DNA of 64,000 bases from the NCBI RefSeq assembly GCF_022063185.1, contig NZ_CP091913.1, positions 4,476,001-4,540,000 on the forward strand, given 5' to 3'. Source of the DNA: Nostoc sp. UHCC 0870 (GTDB taxonomy: Bacteria > Cyanobacteriota > Cyanobacteriia > Cyanobacteriales > Nostocaceae). Positions 54,367-63,746 of the stretch are shown one piece after another. Each line of letters begins with the position of its first letter. Position 1 is the first letter of the stretch. The notes under the pieces were generated by a model, which had not been told where the DNA came from, made no database searches, and saw only the letters and a list, made by a program, of their open reading frames with translations. Position numbers and translations under genes: made by a program.

Positions 54367-56628
54367 TTAAAGTGCTTCCCCTTCCATCCGAATTAACCGC
54401 GAGTACGCACCATCGACTTGCCACAATTTTTGATGAGTACCGCGTTGCACGACTTTGCCATGTTCTAAGACGATGATTTCATCGCAGTCTCGGATCGTGC
54501 TTAAGCGGTGTGCCACGATAATGCAGGTGCAACCTCGTCGCCGCAGATTTTCATCAATAATTTTTTCTGTTTCTGCATCTAAGGCACTGGTAGCTTCATC
54601 CATCACCAGGATAGAAGGGTTGTTGACCAAAGCACGAGCAATTTCTAATCGCTGTCGCTGTCCGCCGCTTAAGTTAGCAGCACCTTCTATGAGTGTTGCA
54701 TCCAATCCCCCAGTCATTGACAGGATAACATCTGCGATCGCAGCATCTTCACAAGCTCGGATTAAGCTTTTATCCTGTATAGTAGAATCCCACAGAGTTA
54801 AATTATCTCTAACTGTTCCGCCAAATAGCAAGATATCTTGCTCCACCATCGCCACGGAGTTAGTAAGTATTTGCTGGGGTATCTGCTCTCTGGATGTTCC
54901 ATCAAATAATATTTCCCCCGTCCAAGGTTGATAAAGTCCGCTAATGAGTTTGGCAATGGTAGATTTACCAGAACCACTCCCGCCTACCAATGCCACTCGC
55001 TGTCCTGGTTTAATTGCGAGGTGAAAATTTTCAATCAGTGGTTGCTCTAAGCGACTATAACCAAATGTCACATTCCGTAATTCAACATACCCTTGTAACT
55101 TAGGCACAAATGTAGAAGGATAAACTGACAGCAAGTTTTCTTTGTTCTCCCCTGCTCCTCTGCTCCCCTGTTCCTCTATCGGATTATCCAGCACATCATC
55201 TAGGCGGAGTAAATTCCCTTCCAACTCTTGCAAAGTAGTACCGAAGTTGACGAGATTGTTCACGGGTGATTGAAAGCTGTACATTAAACCTTGAAAAGCT
55301 ACGAGCATTCCAATGCTGAGATGTCCATCCATCACTCGTAAACCACCCACAACCAATAACATTACTGAAGAAAGAGCCGACAGGAGTACGGGTAATACAG
55401 AAAATATTTGGTTTGTCGCACCTAATTCCTGTTGAGAATTAATCGCCTTGGTGTAATAACCCGACCACCGCGCAAAAAAATCTGACTCTAAACCAGATGC
55501 TTTTAGGGTTTCTATACTTTGGAGAGCAGCAATGGAAGTACCAGCAGCTTTACCATACTCTTGGATCAATCGTTGATTAGCATCTACGCGCTGTCGGGAA
55601 ATCCACTGTAAAACTAAGATATTTATAGCAGCAAAAATAACTATACATAAGGTAAGTACCCAGTCATATTGCACCATGACTAAAGCATAAAAAATCACCA
55701 TAACTGCATCAATGACCGTAGTAGCCAATCGTCCCGAAAGGACATCAGCAACTTGGTCGTTGATAGTGGTGCGATCGCTAATTTCTCCCGCAAAGCGTTG
55801 AGCGTAAAAACTTACAGGTAAGCGGAGGATATGCCAAAGGAAGCGGCTGGACATACCAACAGCCAGCTTTATTTTTAGCCGACGCAGATATTTCAAGCGC
55901 AGTAGGGTTAACAATCCTTGCACTATAGCTGTAATAATCATAGCCAACAGCAACGGACGCAACCAATGTAGCCTTTGTTCGATGAGGATTTCGTCTACAA
56001 ATACCTGACTAAACACAGGTATGAGTAATCCCACAATGGCTAAGAAAAAACCACTAATTAAACAGTAAACTAAAGCACCAAAAGCTCCCCTTAATCGTGA
56101 CCACAGCGATACCGTAATGTTGGGTTTGTGACCACCTTTGACAAACTCTGGGCTTGGTTCCATCACCAGCACCACTCCGGTATATCCTTCGTCAAATTCT
56201 TGCAAGGATACAGTACGCGGCCCGGTGGCGGGGTCGTTGAGATAAACTCGTTGTTTGCCAAATCCCTCCACAACTAAGAAGTGGTTGAAGTTCCAGAAGA
56301 CAATATAAGGAGGGCGCAAATCTTGGAGTTTTTCTAGTTCTTTTTTAAAGCCTTTGGCTTGGAGTCCGTATCTTCTGGCAGCTTTGACCATATTGGATGC
56401 TTTACTGCCATCACGGGAAACGCCACATTCTCGTCGGAGTTCGGGTAAAGGTACAATGCGATCGTAGTAACCGAGAATTATTCCTAAAGCAGCAGCACCA
56501 CATTCAACCCCCTCCATTTGTAAGACAGTGGGGGTTTTAACGCGCCGCCTGCTGGGATTAAAAAGTAATTTTTGCAGGTACTGCCAAGGATTAATCGTTG
56601 TTGCTAAGGTCGGATTAGTAGATACCAC
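54367..56628 (-). CDS. NHLM-type C39-peptidase ABC transporter
   Basis: 753 residues from GTG 56628, preceded by GAGGG. The N-terminal C39 peptidase (about 30-160) has catalytic Cys43 in QMEGVECGAAALG, His116 in FNHFLVV and Asp132. Membrane domain (about 180-470) and ATPase with GGSGSGKST, LSGGQRQR and LVMDEAT follow. It cleaves double-Gly leaders and exports the product, so it fits the Nif11 precursor here. Its start overlaps the HlyD-type gene by 14 bases. Confidence 0.93.
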   Translation of the reverse strand: MVSTNPTLATTINPWQYLQKLLFNPSRRRVKTPTVLQMEGVECGAAALGIILGYYDRIVPLPELRRECGVSRDGSKASNMVKAARRYGLQAKGFKKELEKLQDLRPPYIVFWNFNHFLVVEGFGKQRVYLNDPATGPRTVSLQEFDEGYTGVVLVMEPSPEFVKGGHKPNITVSLWSRLRGAFGALVYCLISGFFLAIVGLLIPVFSQVFVDEILIEQRLHWLRPLLLAMIITAIVQGLLTLLRLKYLRRLKIKLAVGMSSRFLWHILRLPVSFYAQRFAGEISDRTTINDQVADVLSGRLATTVIDAVMVIFYALVMVQYDWVLTLCIVIFAAINILVLQWISRQRVDANQRLIQEYGKAAGTSIAALQSIETLKASGLESDFFARWSGYYTKAINSQQELGATNQIFSVLPVLLSALSSVMLLVVGGLRVMDGHLSIGMLVAFQGLMYSFQSPVNNLVNFGTTLQELEGNLLRLDDVLDNPIEEQGSRGAGENKENLLSVYPSTFVPKLQGYVELRNVTFGYSRLEQPLIENFHLAIKPGQRVALVGGSGSGKSTIAKLISGLYQPWTGEILFDGTSREQIPQQILTNSVAMVEQDILLFGGTVRDNLTLWDSTIQDKSLIRACEDAAIADVILSMTGGLDATLIEGAANLSGGQRQRLEIARALVNNPSILVMDEATSALDAETEKIIDENLRRRGCTCIIVAHRLSTIRDCDEIIVLEHGKVVQRGTHQKLWQVDGAYSRLIRMEGEAL

Positions 56629-58063
56629 TGTATTCCCTCAAAATTGGTAAAACAAAAGTGATGGGAGCGCGTTCTTCTATCTTGACTCGCACAATAGTCG
56701 TAGTTCCAGAAGAAATTTTTGTTTGCGGCCCCGTGGAAGAAGACCACTTATAACCACTGGGAGTTGTAGCATCTAATTCTAGGTCAGCAAATACTTGCAT
56801 CAGACCTTCTTGCCTTTGAGCTACCAAACTTTCTACAATATCTGCATTACCCACCTCCGATGCAGCAGCTTCTTTTGTAATGGGGAACTGTGAAACTTTA
56901 CTAACCGTACCGACAATACCGCCAAACCGTTGTCGCTTGACGATTTGGGGTGTAATTTGAATTGTCATCCCCTGTTGAATTTTCTTCCCATCCCCAACCG
57001 AGAAATAGGTGACACCAACTAATTTTTTAGATGAGTCCTCTCCTTCTATGGTGCCAAGACGAGTTCCAGCATTAACAACTTGCCCTGATGTCACGGTTAA
57101 TTCTAGAATCCTTCCTGAGTGTTGACTGATGATTTGGCTGCTGTCTCCTAGTTGCAATTCCAGTTTGGCAATTTCTCGCTGGACTTCTTGAATTTCTTTC
57201 TTGCGGGCATTAGCATTTTCTAAGTCTTGTTGAGCTACAGAAGCTTGTTTGCTGTCTAGTTCTTTTAATTGAGCTTGTAAATTAGCAATGGTGCTGAGGT
57301 TTTCACGATGAGCTTTTTCTTGTTCTGTCTTTTTATAATCGAGTTCCTTTAATTGGGCTGTCAGGTCAGAGATTTTCTCTAGGTTTTGTAAATATTCTTG
57401 TTCTGCTTGTAGTGCCTCATCACCAGAAATAGCTCCTTGTTGCTGATGCAGCTGTTTGCGAATTTCCATTCTCTGCTTGAGAACGGGAGTTAAAGCTTGG
57501 CTTTCTTTGAGACGTTGTTCCAAGCCTTGGCGTTGCTGTTCAAGAGAGATATTACTTGTACTTTTCAAAAGAGGCGACAAAGCTTGGAGTTCACGGATAC
57601 GTTGCTGGAGATAAAAACTTTGCTGTTGCATAGACCCTTTCTCTTGTTCCAGCCTTTGTCCTTGCAGGGAACTGGTGGCTTGGTCTAGTGACTGCAATTC
57701 TGTAAGTTTAGCTCGTTGTTGTTGCAGTTGCTTGCGGAGTTCAGCTTGGTCAATTGTCGCTAGAACTTGTCCTTTTTTAACGACATCTCCCACTTTGACA
57801 TTGAGAGCAAGTATCTGTCCTGCGCTTTTTGATTGCAAAGGTACAACTTTGCTGGGGTAAATTAGTACGCCTCGACCTTCAACAGTGACGGGGATACGTC
57901 CATAGATACTCCAAATAACAGCAACTCCCACCAACGAACCTAAAGCAACGAGCGGTAGCCAGCTTTTAGGGCTAACTACCTGCATTAACTGGTCTAGTCT
58001 TTCAGGGGACGATAGACGCTCTAGGGATTCTTTACGGAATAAGTTGCGTTTTTCATTTAACAT
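56615..58063 (-). CDS. HlyD-family adaptor of NHLM exporter
   Basis: 482 residues. One N-terminal membrane span (VALGSLVGVAVIWSIYG) is followed by a biotinyl/lipoyl-like hybrid (GQILALNVKVGDVVKKGQVL), a very long Gln/Leu-rich coiled coil (about 105-310) and a beta-barrel domain (VTSGQVVNAGTRLG). It would bridge the inner-membrane ABC exporter to the outer membrane. It overlaps the C39 ABC gene by 14 bases. It fits the NHLM_micro_HlyD family. Confidence 0.92.
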   Translation of the reverse strand: MLNEKRNLFRKESLERLSSPERLDQLMQVVSPKSWLPLVALGSLVGVAVIWSIYGRIPVTVEGRGVLIYPSKVVPLQSKSAGQILALNVKVGDVVKKGQVLATIDQAELRKQLQQQRAKLTELQSLDQATSSLQGQRLEQEKGSMQQQSFYLQQRIRELQALSPLLKSTSNISLEQQRQGLEQRLKESQALTPVLKQRMEIRKQLHQQQGAISGDEALQAEQEYLQNLEKISDLTAQLKELDYKKTEQEKAHRENLSTIANLQAQLKELDSKQASVAQQDLENANARKKEIQEVQREIAKLELQLGDSSQIISQHSGRILELTVTSGQVVNAGTRLGTIEGEDSSKKLVGVTYFSVGDGKKIQQGMTIQITPQIVKRQRFGGIVGTVSKVSQFPITKEAAASEVGNADIVESLVAQRQEGLMQVFADLELDATTPSGYKWSSSTGPQTKISSGTTTIVRVKIEERAPITFVLPILREYSGIY

Positions 58064-58122
58064 TTTCCATCGCCCCGTAGTGTTTCACATATAGGCATAC
58101 CAAGTATGGGAAAATTTTTGTC

Positions 58123-58140
58123 AGAGATATTGTTATCTCT
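58123..58140 (-). promoter_or_regulatory. Inverted repeat between rSAM and HlyD genes
   Basis: AGAGATA-TTGT-TATCTCT, a 7-bp perfect stem with a 4-base loop in the 142-base gap. A weak attenuator or mRNA hairpin is possible; no clear T-tract follows. Confidence 0.35.
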
Positions 58141-58205
58141 AACAATTCTTGCAATTGCCAAAAGCAGGGTATCTCTATTTGCCAGACAATAATTTTTATT
58201 GTGAA

Positions 58206-59306
58206 TTACCTAGAAATTGGCTCATTGATTGCAGGTAAACCAATCAGAGGACAAGTTAATTCAACGGGGTCTATATTTTCAATTCCACGAACCCAAGGTG
58301 CAAAACGTCCTGGTATTAATTTGAGCGTACCATCTAACTGTAAAGATCCTATTTTATTTCGTTCATCATTAAGAGCTACGGTACACTTTCCTACATCCCC
58401 ATTTGAGCGAATTAATAATGAATTTGGTTGTGCTGCATAGCAGACAGGATGAGTTGACACAGAAGAATTTTGTGGTGACGCAAGATTGTCACCAAATAAT
58501 TTTGTTTGTAATAAGTTAATAGCCTTCTCTTTATCTACTTCTGAAAAAACTTTGATTGAGGCATCATTAGATCCGCCTAGTCGTTCAATTGCTTTGAAAA
58601 AAACAGAAAATCTTAAATCATGAATAAACTCTTTTTTGATCTCTTCAATTAATGGATCAAGCAGTTCAAGGGTATCAACACTAAAATGAATACGCAGCAA
58701 AATATTCACTGATAATGAGCTATCACGGATTGCTAGTAGGTTAGCCCAAATTCGATCAAATGTACTGCCACCATCTGCACGAATTCGACTTTTGTCATGT
58801 ACTTCACGATATCCATCTAGAGAAATTTGATAATGCCTAACTCCCACAGATGCTAAAGCTGTGATTGTTTTTAAATCTAGTAAGTAACCATTTGTTGTCA
58901 TTTCTCCTTTGTAACGTAATTGGGGATATTTATTGAGCATTTCAATAATATGTTTAGAGATTTCTAATACAATATCTTTAGCAATTAATGGTTCGCCACC
59001 AAACCAGGAAACAGCTAAAAAATTTATATCTACACAGCGTCTTTCTAGGAAGGCTTTAATACCATCAACAACTTCTCTTTTCATACGCCCTACTGAAAAA
59101 TCTTCATAACAGTAAGTGCAACGAAAATTACATTTTTCTGTTGGCAATATTATGAGATTGAAGTACCGTAAGTTAAATTGTTTATTTGATAGCATACTCA
59201 TTTTAAACATTGTGCTATCTTTAACTAAAACTTTTCCTTCTTTGTTAATATTTATACTATCGTTAACCGCAATTTGTGATTCCAGAGCTTCAGAATATTT
59301 AGACAT
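58206..59306 (-). CDS. Radical SAM/SPASM-type peptide maturase
   Basis: 366 residues from ATG 59306 with GGAG upstream. The radical SAM site CNFRCTYC (Cys59, 63, 66) and GGEP (WFGGEPL) are clear. The C-terminal region has Cys289, Cys308 (GKC) and Cys352 (TCP), a reduced SPASM or twitch-like auxiliary cluster. Such enzymes modify ribosomal peptides (cyclophane, thioether, epimer or other). It sits between the Nif11 precursor side and the exporter, so the precursor at 60802 is the obvious substrate. Reaction undetermined. Confidence 0.9.
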   Translation of the reverse strand: MSKYSEALESQIAVNDSININKEGKVLVKDSTMFKMSMLSNKQFNLRYFNLIILPTEKCNFRCTYCYEDFSVGRMKREVVDGIKAFLERRCVDINFLAVSWFGGEPLIAKDIVLEISKHIIEMLNKYPQLRYKGEMTTNGYLLDLKTITALASVGVRHYQISLDGYREVHDKSRIRADGGSTFDRIWANLLAIRDSSLSVNILLRIHFSVDTLELLDPLIEEIKKEFIHDLRFSVFFKAIERLGGSNDASIKVFSEVDKEKAINLLQTKLFGDNLASPQNSSVSTHPVCYAAQPNSLLIRSNGDVGKCTVALNDERNKIGSLQLDGTLKLIPGRFAPWVRGIENIDPVELTCPLIGLPAINEPISR

Positions 59307-59363
59307 TGATGACTCCTAATTTCCTATTAATTTAATTTTGTATTAAGTGATGGATGATTTAGA

Positions 59364-60431
59364 TTATGCCGATGTGCTTAAAGCTAATTCTTGTCTCACG
59401 AGTCTAGAATCTAACCATGTATGTCCAAACCATAAATATGCTTTAGCTTCTACTAAGCTGTCGTGTTCATAAACTATTTTTATATGGCTAATTTTTCTAG
59501 CGAAAATGCTCAATGCCTTAGTACCTAGAAAAGAATCACCCCATTTTAGATTTTCAGGCCAAAGTTCTGGATGAGATTTTTCTTGGCAAAATCCTGGCCA
59601 ATCAAGTATTGCATTTCTCTTAGGTACTGTACATAATCTATTTTTAACCAAATAATCTAAGAATAATTGCCATCGCGTTTCATATTTAGGCATTTTTGAT
59701 AGATGACATTCCAAACCTATTCTAGGTAAAATACTCTCACCTACGTCAAAGCTTAAGCAAATATAATCTACAAACGCCGATAAATCAGAAATGACAGATT
59801 GTAGTTTATCGATTGAATACATCCAGCCAATTCTTTCCAAATATTCTGGTAATTGTTCTGGTCTAATTTCACTTGTAACAATCCTGATTGCTTTGTCTGA
59901 ACGAGATAGCATTGCACCAATATAGGTGATGTGTGAATTGCTAGGTAGACAATTCATGGTGAGTGCAAGACTCGATGCAAAGATAGAGGATACTCGATAA
60001 TTAAGTAATCGGTTAACTATTTCAATTAGTTCTTGAGGCGTACTATTATTTTCCTGATTTAAAGCCAAGAAGATACACGGAACTGGTAGTTGCAAAGGTT
60101 GTTTATCTACATCAAATTCTAGCCATATATCTTTCACTTTTTGATATAAAAAATATTTTGATTCGCTACATTCATGGTAAATGTGCTGAAAAGCTTGCCA
60201 TTTAGGATGAGTCATAAATGTTTCTGGCAGAGTAAAATTATTACAAAATAAACCAACTTCTAAATCTACTCTGGGTTGTTCTTCTCCTAAACGGCATTCA
60301 AGTATAGAAAATGGAAAGGGTGGTAATATTTTTGTTAAGCTGCGAATATTAGATAATGCTTCAGGAGAAACTAGTTCGGAACTAAGATATGGAATTACAA
60401 CTTTTAGGTAGTCTTCCAGTTTAAATTTCAC
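59364..60431 (-). CDS. Unrecognised protein of the peptide cluster, two internal repeats
   Basis: 355 residues from GTG 60431, chosen because AAGGAG lies seven bases upstream; a TTG seven codons earlier lacks one. No named domain recognised. Two halves share a pattern: PRVDLEV then KWQAF (53-59, 77-81) and PRIGLEC then RWQLF (236-242, 253-257); LEFDVD (104-109) and LSFDVG (226-231) also recur. There is no export signal or membrane span. It starts 58 bases upstream of the rSAM gene and 370 bases downstream of the precursor, so it is probably a partner, chaperone or a second tailoring enzyme. Confidence 0.7.
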   Translation of the reverse strand: MKFKLEDYLKVVIPYLSSELVSPEALSNIRSLTKILPPFPFSILECRLGEEQPRVDLEVGLFCNNFTLPETFMTHPKWQAFQHIYHECSESKYFLYQKVKDIWLEFDVDKQPLQLPVPCIFLALNQENNSTPQELIEIVNRLLNYRVSSIFASSLALTMNCLPSNSHITYIGAMLSRSDKAIRIVTSEIRPEQLPEYLERIGWMYSIDKLQSVISDLSAFVDYICLSFDVGESILPRIGLECHLSKMPKYETRWQLFLDYLVKNRLCTVPKRNAILDWPGFCQEKSHPELWPENLKWGDSFLGTKALSIFARKISHIKIVYEHDSLVEAKAYLWFGHTWLDSRLVRQELALSTSA

Positions 60432-60801
60432 TAATTCTCTCCTTGTTATCAAAATTTAATGTTTATTCTGTCAATAGATTATCTTGGTCAGCTAACTATA
60501 TTACTGATATTAGCTATTGATAATCAAATATCTGAAGTTAAGTAAATTTGTAATTAAAAATTTTATTGGGTCTAACAATCTTTATAAGAGCTTTTCATCC
60601 AACTATATAACAATATTAAAATTAGAATAAAAACCCTGATATTAATAATTTGTGTAGAGACCAACTAATTCGGCCTCTACATTTTTGCATATCTTTCATT
60701 TTGAAAATGAAATGGTACATCGCCTAGATATGCAGAGTTTATCAAGAGAGTGGGTAGAAAAAACTAAAAATTATGAGGCTAGACCAACAAGAAATTCTAC
60801 G
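60432..60801. other. Spacer between precursor and tailoring genes
   Basis: AT-rich. It holds the hairpin at 60653-60680 (separate entry) and a TTTCATTTTGAAAATGAAA palindrome near 60697-60715. These could limit readthrough so that precursor mRNA exceeds enzyme mRNA. A promoter for the downstream genes may lie near 60560-60470. Confidence 0.45.
60653..60680 (-). terminator. Hairpin after the RiPP precursor gene (possible attenuator)
   Basis: On the minus strand GTAGAGGCC pairs with GGTCTCTAC (9 bp with one G-U) with a 9-base loop. The following ACAAATTATT is only weakly T-rich, so partial termination is likely. Confidence 0.5.
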
Positions 60802-61065
60802 CTATCTTGACTTCCAGCAAATACCATTGCCTCCACCAGCTATACCTTGAAGTAGCTCATCACTTAGCTCTTCTGATTCTAAATCATCCAAATTGTTGCT
60901 ATATATTTTCACTTCTTCGATGTTGAAATCGTAGCCTTTTTCTTTACCAAGCTCCACAGCTAGTTGAGCCAAGGAGTTAGCATCATTTACCGCTCTGAAT
61001 TTATCTTGCATTGCTGAGTCTTGTAAGACTTCTTGGTAGAATTTTTCTAAGTTCTCTTTAGACAT
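60802..61065 (-). CDS. Nif11-type RiPP precursor peptide with very short core
   Basis: 87 residues. The Nif11-like leader (MSKENLEKFYQEVLQDSAMQ ..., ELSDELLQGIAGG) ends with the double-Gly type cleavage motif at Gly77-Gly78(-Gly79). The remaining core is only GNGICWKSR (79-87), or eight residues if cleaved one later. It carries one Cys, one Trp, one Lys, one Ser and one Arg. It would be modified by the radical SAM enzyme and exported through the C39 transporter of the same cluster. Typical Nif11 cores are longer and Cys-rich, so this minimal core is unusual. Confidence 0.9.
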   Translation of the reverse strand: MSKENLEKFYQEVLQDSAMQDKFRAVNDANSLAQLAVELGKEKGYDFNIEEVKIYSNNLDDLESEELSDELLQGIAGGGNGICWKSR

Positions 61066-61404
61066 TTTTTTGTTTCTATTACTAGTTGTGTATTACAGCT
61101 AATTTAATCTATTTACATACACTCTCTACTATAAAAACCAAATTATTGGTTCTTGTCATGAAAGTGTATTTCTTTGCCAGCAAAACGCTGTATCTTAGCT
61201 GCTATCAATAGTTTATTTTTTATCAATTCAACAAACAATACAAAATTTTTAGGCAATACTCTATTTTTTTTAGTTATATTTGTTGGTATTATTAATTTAT
61301 TCTCAGATTTAATATTATTTATACAATAAAAAATCCAAATTTAGCGACATATGAAATGCCGCTAAATATATTAAACCTCATGAATTTAGTTAAAAAATTT
61401 TAAA
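61066..61404. other. AT-rich promoter spacer of the precursor gene
   Basis: About 340 bases, strongly AT-rich, containing the terminator at 61339-61367 and presumably the precursor promoter. I see no gene or regulator site that I can name. Confidence 0.4.
61339..61367 (-). terminator. Intrinsic terminator of the cNMP-binding gene
   Basis: On the minus strand ATTTAGCG pairs with CGCTAAAT (8 bp) and is soon followed by ATTTTTT. It lies about 40 bases after the 61405 stop. Confidence 0.65.
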
Positions 61405-62502
61405 TTATCTACTTACCCTTAAATGCTCCATCATCCAATCAAACCTTTTACCTGCCAGTGCTACACGATCTAAGATATTGATATTCAATTCATCTTCATA
61501 TTCAAGATTTTCATTCAATGGTAGACCCCGGCTATAAACCTGCCTACCATAACTCAGATGAATATACATTCCTTGCAATCTATGAGAAAGTAAAGTAGCG
61601 ATCGCTCGATAAAACCGCGATGCAAAACCCATATCTTGCTGTAATTTGGCTGCTAGTTGTTGTCGAGGAATTGACAACACTAAAGAGTCTTCAATAGCCT
61701 TGACATTTACCAAAGGTAGCCGACTATCAATAAATGGTGTTTCTCCAAAAATTTCACCTTTCGATATTCTTCCTATCTCTCTACCTGCAATTTCATTACC
61801 TTCTATAGCTGCAAAAGCACGAGCTAAAGGATTACGTTCATCCTCAGAAATCGAAAGTGACATTCTTCCATTTAGGATGATATACAACGCATCTACAGTT
61901 CCTCCTTGATGAATGAGGACAGTGTTAGCAGTAACTGTTTGAGGAATTCCCGCAGCCATCAGCCAATCAATGTCACTATCATGCAATTCTCCTAAAACAC
62001 ACAAAACATCCCTGACAGGTTGGCTTTTACCAAAGTTTTTTCGCCCAAGTTGGTTAATAGCCCCTTGCAGTCTGTCGGAAAATATAATAGCGATCGCTCG
62101 ATAAAATCTGGCTGCAAAACCAACATCCTGCTGAAATTTTGCTGCTAATTGCTGTTGAGGAATTGACATAACAAGAGACTTTTCAACAGCACTAATATTT
62201 GTTGTACTTAAAAGATTACTGATAAATGGAATTTCGCCGACTACTTCACCCCTTGATAATCGAGCAATTTCTCTGTCTAAAGTTTCAATATCTTCTATCG
62301 CAGCAAAAGCACGCGCCAAAGGATTCTGCTCTGGTTGGGAGACAGTAACTTTTAATGTTCCATCTAAGAGAATATGCAAAGCATTGGGTGCTTTTTTTTC
62401 TTGAATGAGTATCGTTCCGGGAGCAATTTCTTGACGATTACCTGTAGAAATTATCCAATCAATGTCATTTTTGCTTAATTCTTTCAGTAGAACTTCTGTC
62501 AT
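61405..62502 (-). CDS. Tandem cyclic-nucleotide-binding-domain protein
   Basis: 365 residues from ATG 62502 (AAGGA eight bases upstream); ATG 62511 is an alternative. Two CRP-type cNMP domains in tandem (about 15-145 and 170-305), each with APNALHILLDGTLKV or VDALYIILNGRMSLS followed by the RGEVVGEIPF/KGEIFGETPF phosphate-binding-like segment. The ARAFAAIE insertion repeats in both. There is no DNA-binding helix-turn-helix or enzyme domain. It may sense cNMP and act by contact. It is separated from the peptide cluster by a terminator. Confidence 0.8.
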   Translation of the reverse strand: MTEVLLKELSKNDIDWIISTGNRQEIAPGTILIQEKKAPNALHILLDGTLKVTVSQPEQNPLARAFAAIEDIETLDREIARLSRGEVVGEIPFISNLLSTTNISAVEKSLVMSIPQQQLAAKFQQDVGFAARFYRAIAIIFSDRLQGAINQLGRKNFGKSQPVRDVLCVLGELHDSDIDWLMAAGIPQTVTANTVLIHQGGTVDALYIILNGRMSLSISEDERNPLARAFAAIEGNEIAGREIGRISKGEIFGETPFIDSRLPLVNVKAIEDSLVLSIPRQQLAAKLQQDMGFASRFYRAIATLLSHRLQGMYIHLSYGRQVYSRGLPLNENLEYEDELNINILDRVALAGKRFDWMMEHLRVSR

Positions 62503-62522
62503 CACTTGCATCCTTATGTTTT

Positions 62523-63740
62523 TTAGGGAATAGAAAACAGTAACTCAGGAGTATATTTGGTTTCGTAAAAATCAAAACAGAAGGTTTTCTGTAATTCTTT
62601 TAATGCTTGTTGGATAAAAAATCTTGCCTCATTCGCAGCTAATTCTTCTAATGTCAAGTAAGTTAATGCCATCAACATCAAAAGTTGCATATTTTTGTCT
62701 GTTGACTGCTGTATATACTCAGCATAAAAGCGTTGTAAATTTTCTGCGGCTGCCTTCACCAATGCCTGTAAAATCTTAAAAGCTCCATCAGAAACAGGCG
62801 GTTGACCTCGATAGTTTTCTAACCTACCTCCTGCGCGATAAGCTGGAAATGACTCTAAGCCAAGAAAGCGCAAAAACCAGTCTGCTCGATAGTATCCACA
62901 AGCGATCGCAATACCTCTGTAGTCAGCAATCAATTCGTCTAACAAATTGTTACGCATTGAGTTAAATAGGCGATATGTGAAGTAATGCGTACATTCATGT
63001 TCCAAGCGAATTATCAGAGATAAGCGCAACCATTCTTGTTCTTCTAGTCCCATATCTCTAGCTGATATGTTGCTATAAGAACCAGGACTCAAAATAATGA
63101 ACTTATCTTGATAAAGTTGCTTTTGCGGAATAATTTGCTGAAATTCCGCTTTCCATCTACTTTCAGAACAATTATCAGCATTTTGCACTTCCCATTGCTG
63201 GCGATAGCGACGAATTCGATCCCAGTTATTAAACCCGCTAACTATGCAAGCTCCCATAGATGCAGGGATTGTTACTGGTTCGTTGCGCTTGGTTAATGCT
63301 TGTATGAGAGATACAAAATCATCTCGATTTCCAGCAACCAAAACTGGGATTGTTCCCGCCAGGCTGGGATACATAATCAATTGGAGTTTCTCTGGTTGCT
63401 TTAAGATCAAACCACTTGCCTCTGACATAGCATCTGTAGTAACGCCTCTACGAGTAGCAGCGCGATAAGCCTCGGTTTGGCTAATTCCTTCCTGGATAGG
63501 AAACTGCAACTGTACAAGCTTGGTTGATAGCGTTTCAAAGACTCCGATTTTTTGAGATGCGATCGCATACTCTTCCCAAGCAGTAATATGAGGTTCGGGT
63601 GCAAGGGGAAATTTACAAAGATGAGTCAAGGGACTGGGATGAAAAACGTTTTCGTTGTATCCCAATAGTTCCTCTACTTCAGATGAATTAGCTCCGAAGT
63701 AAGTCAGAACATCAGCACGAAGCGATCGCCTTTTGTGCAT
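62523..63740 (-). CDS. Uncharacterised protein with HExxH metalloprotease-like motif
   Basis: 405 residues. The zinc-type motif is HECTH (248-252) in LEHECTHYF, followed by DELIADYRG with Glu269 and Asp273 as candidate third ligands. The remainder is helical with no signal peptide. I recall this as a DUF7005-like family, without confidence. It lies 20 bases upstream of the cNMP-domain gene and 6 bases downstream of the MinD-like gene, suggesting one operon. Substrate unknown; a leader-peptide-processing role would be speculation because the C39 peptidase already exists. Confidence 0.65.
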   Translation of the reverse strand: MHKRRSLRADVLTYFGANSSEVEELLGYNENVFHPSPLTHLCKFPLAPEPHITAWEEYAIASQKIGVFETLSTKLVQLQFPIQEGISQTEAYRAATRRGVTTDAMSEASGLILKQPEKLQLIMYPSLAGTIPVLVAGNRDDFVSLIQALTKRNEPVTIPASMGACIVSGFNNWDRIRRYRQQWEVQNADNCSESRWKAEFQQIIPQKQLYQDKFIILSPGSYSNISARDMGLEEQEWLRLSLIIRLEHECTHYFTYRLFNSMRNNLLDELIADYRGIAIACGYYRADWFLRFLGLESFPAYRAGGRLENYRGQPPVSDGAFKILQALVKAAAENLQRFYAEYIQQSTDKNMQLLMLMALTYLTLEELAANEARFFIQQALKELQKTFCFDFYETKYTPELLFSIP

Positions 63741-63746
63741 AAACTA

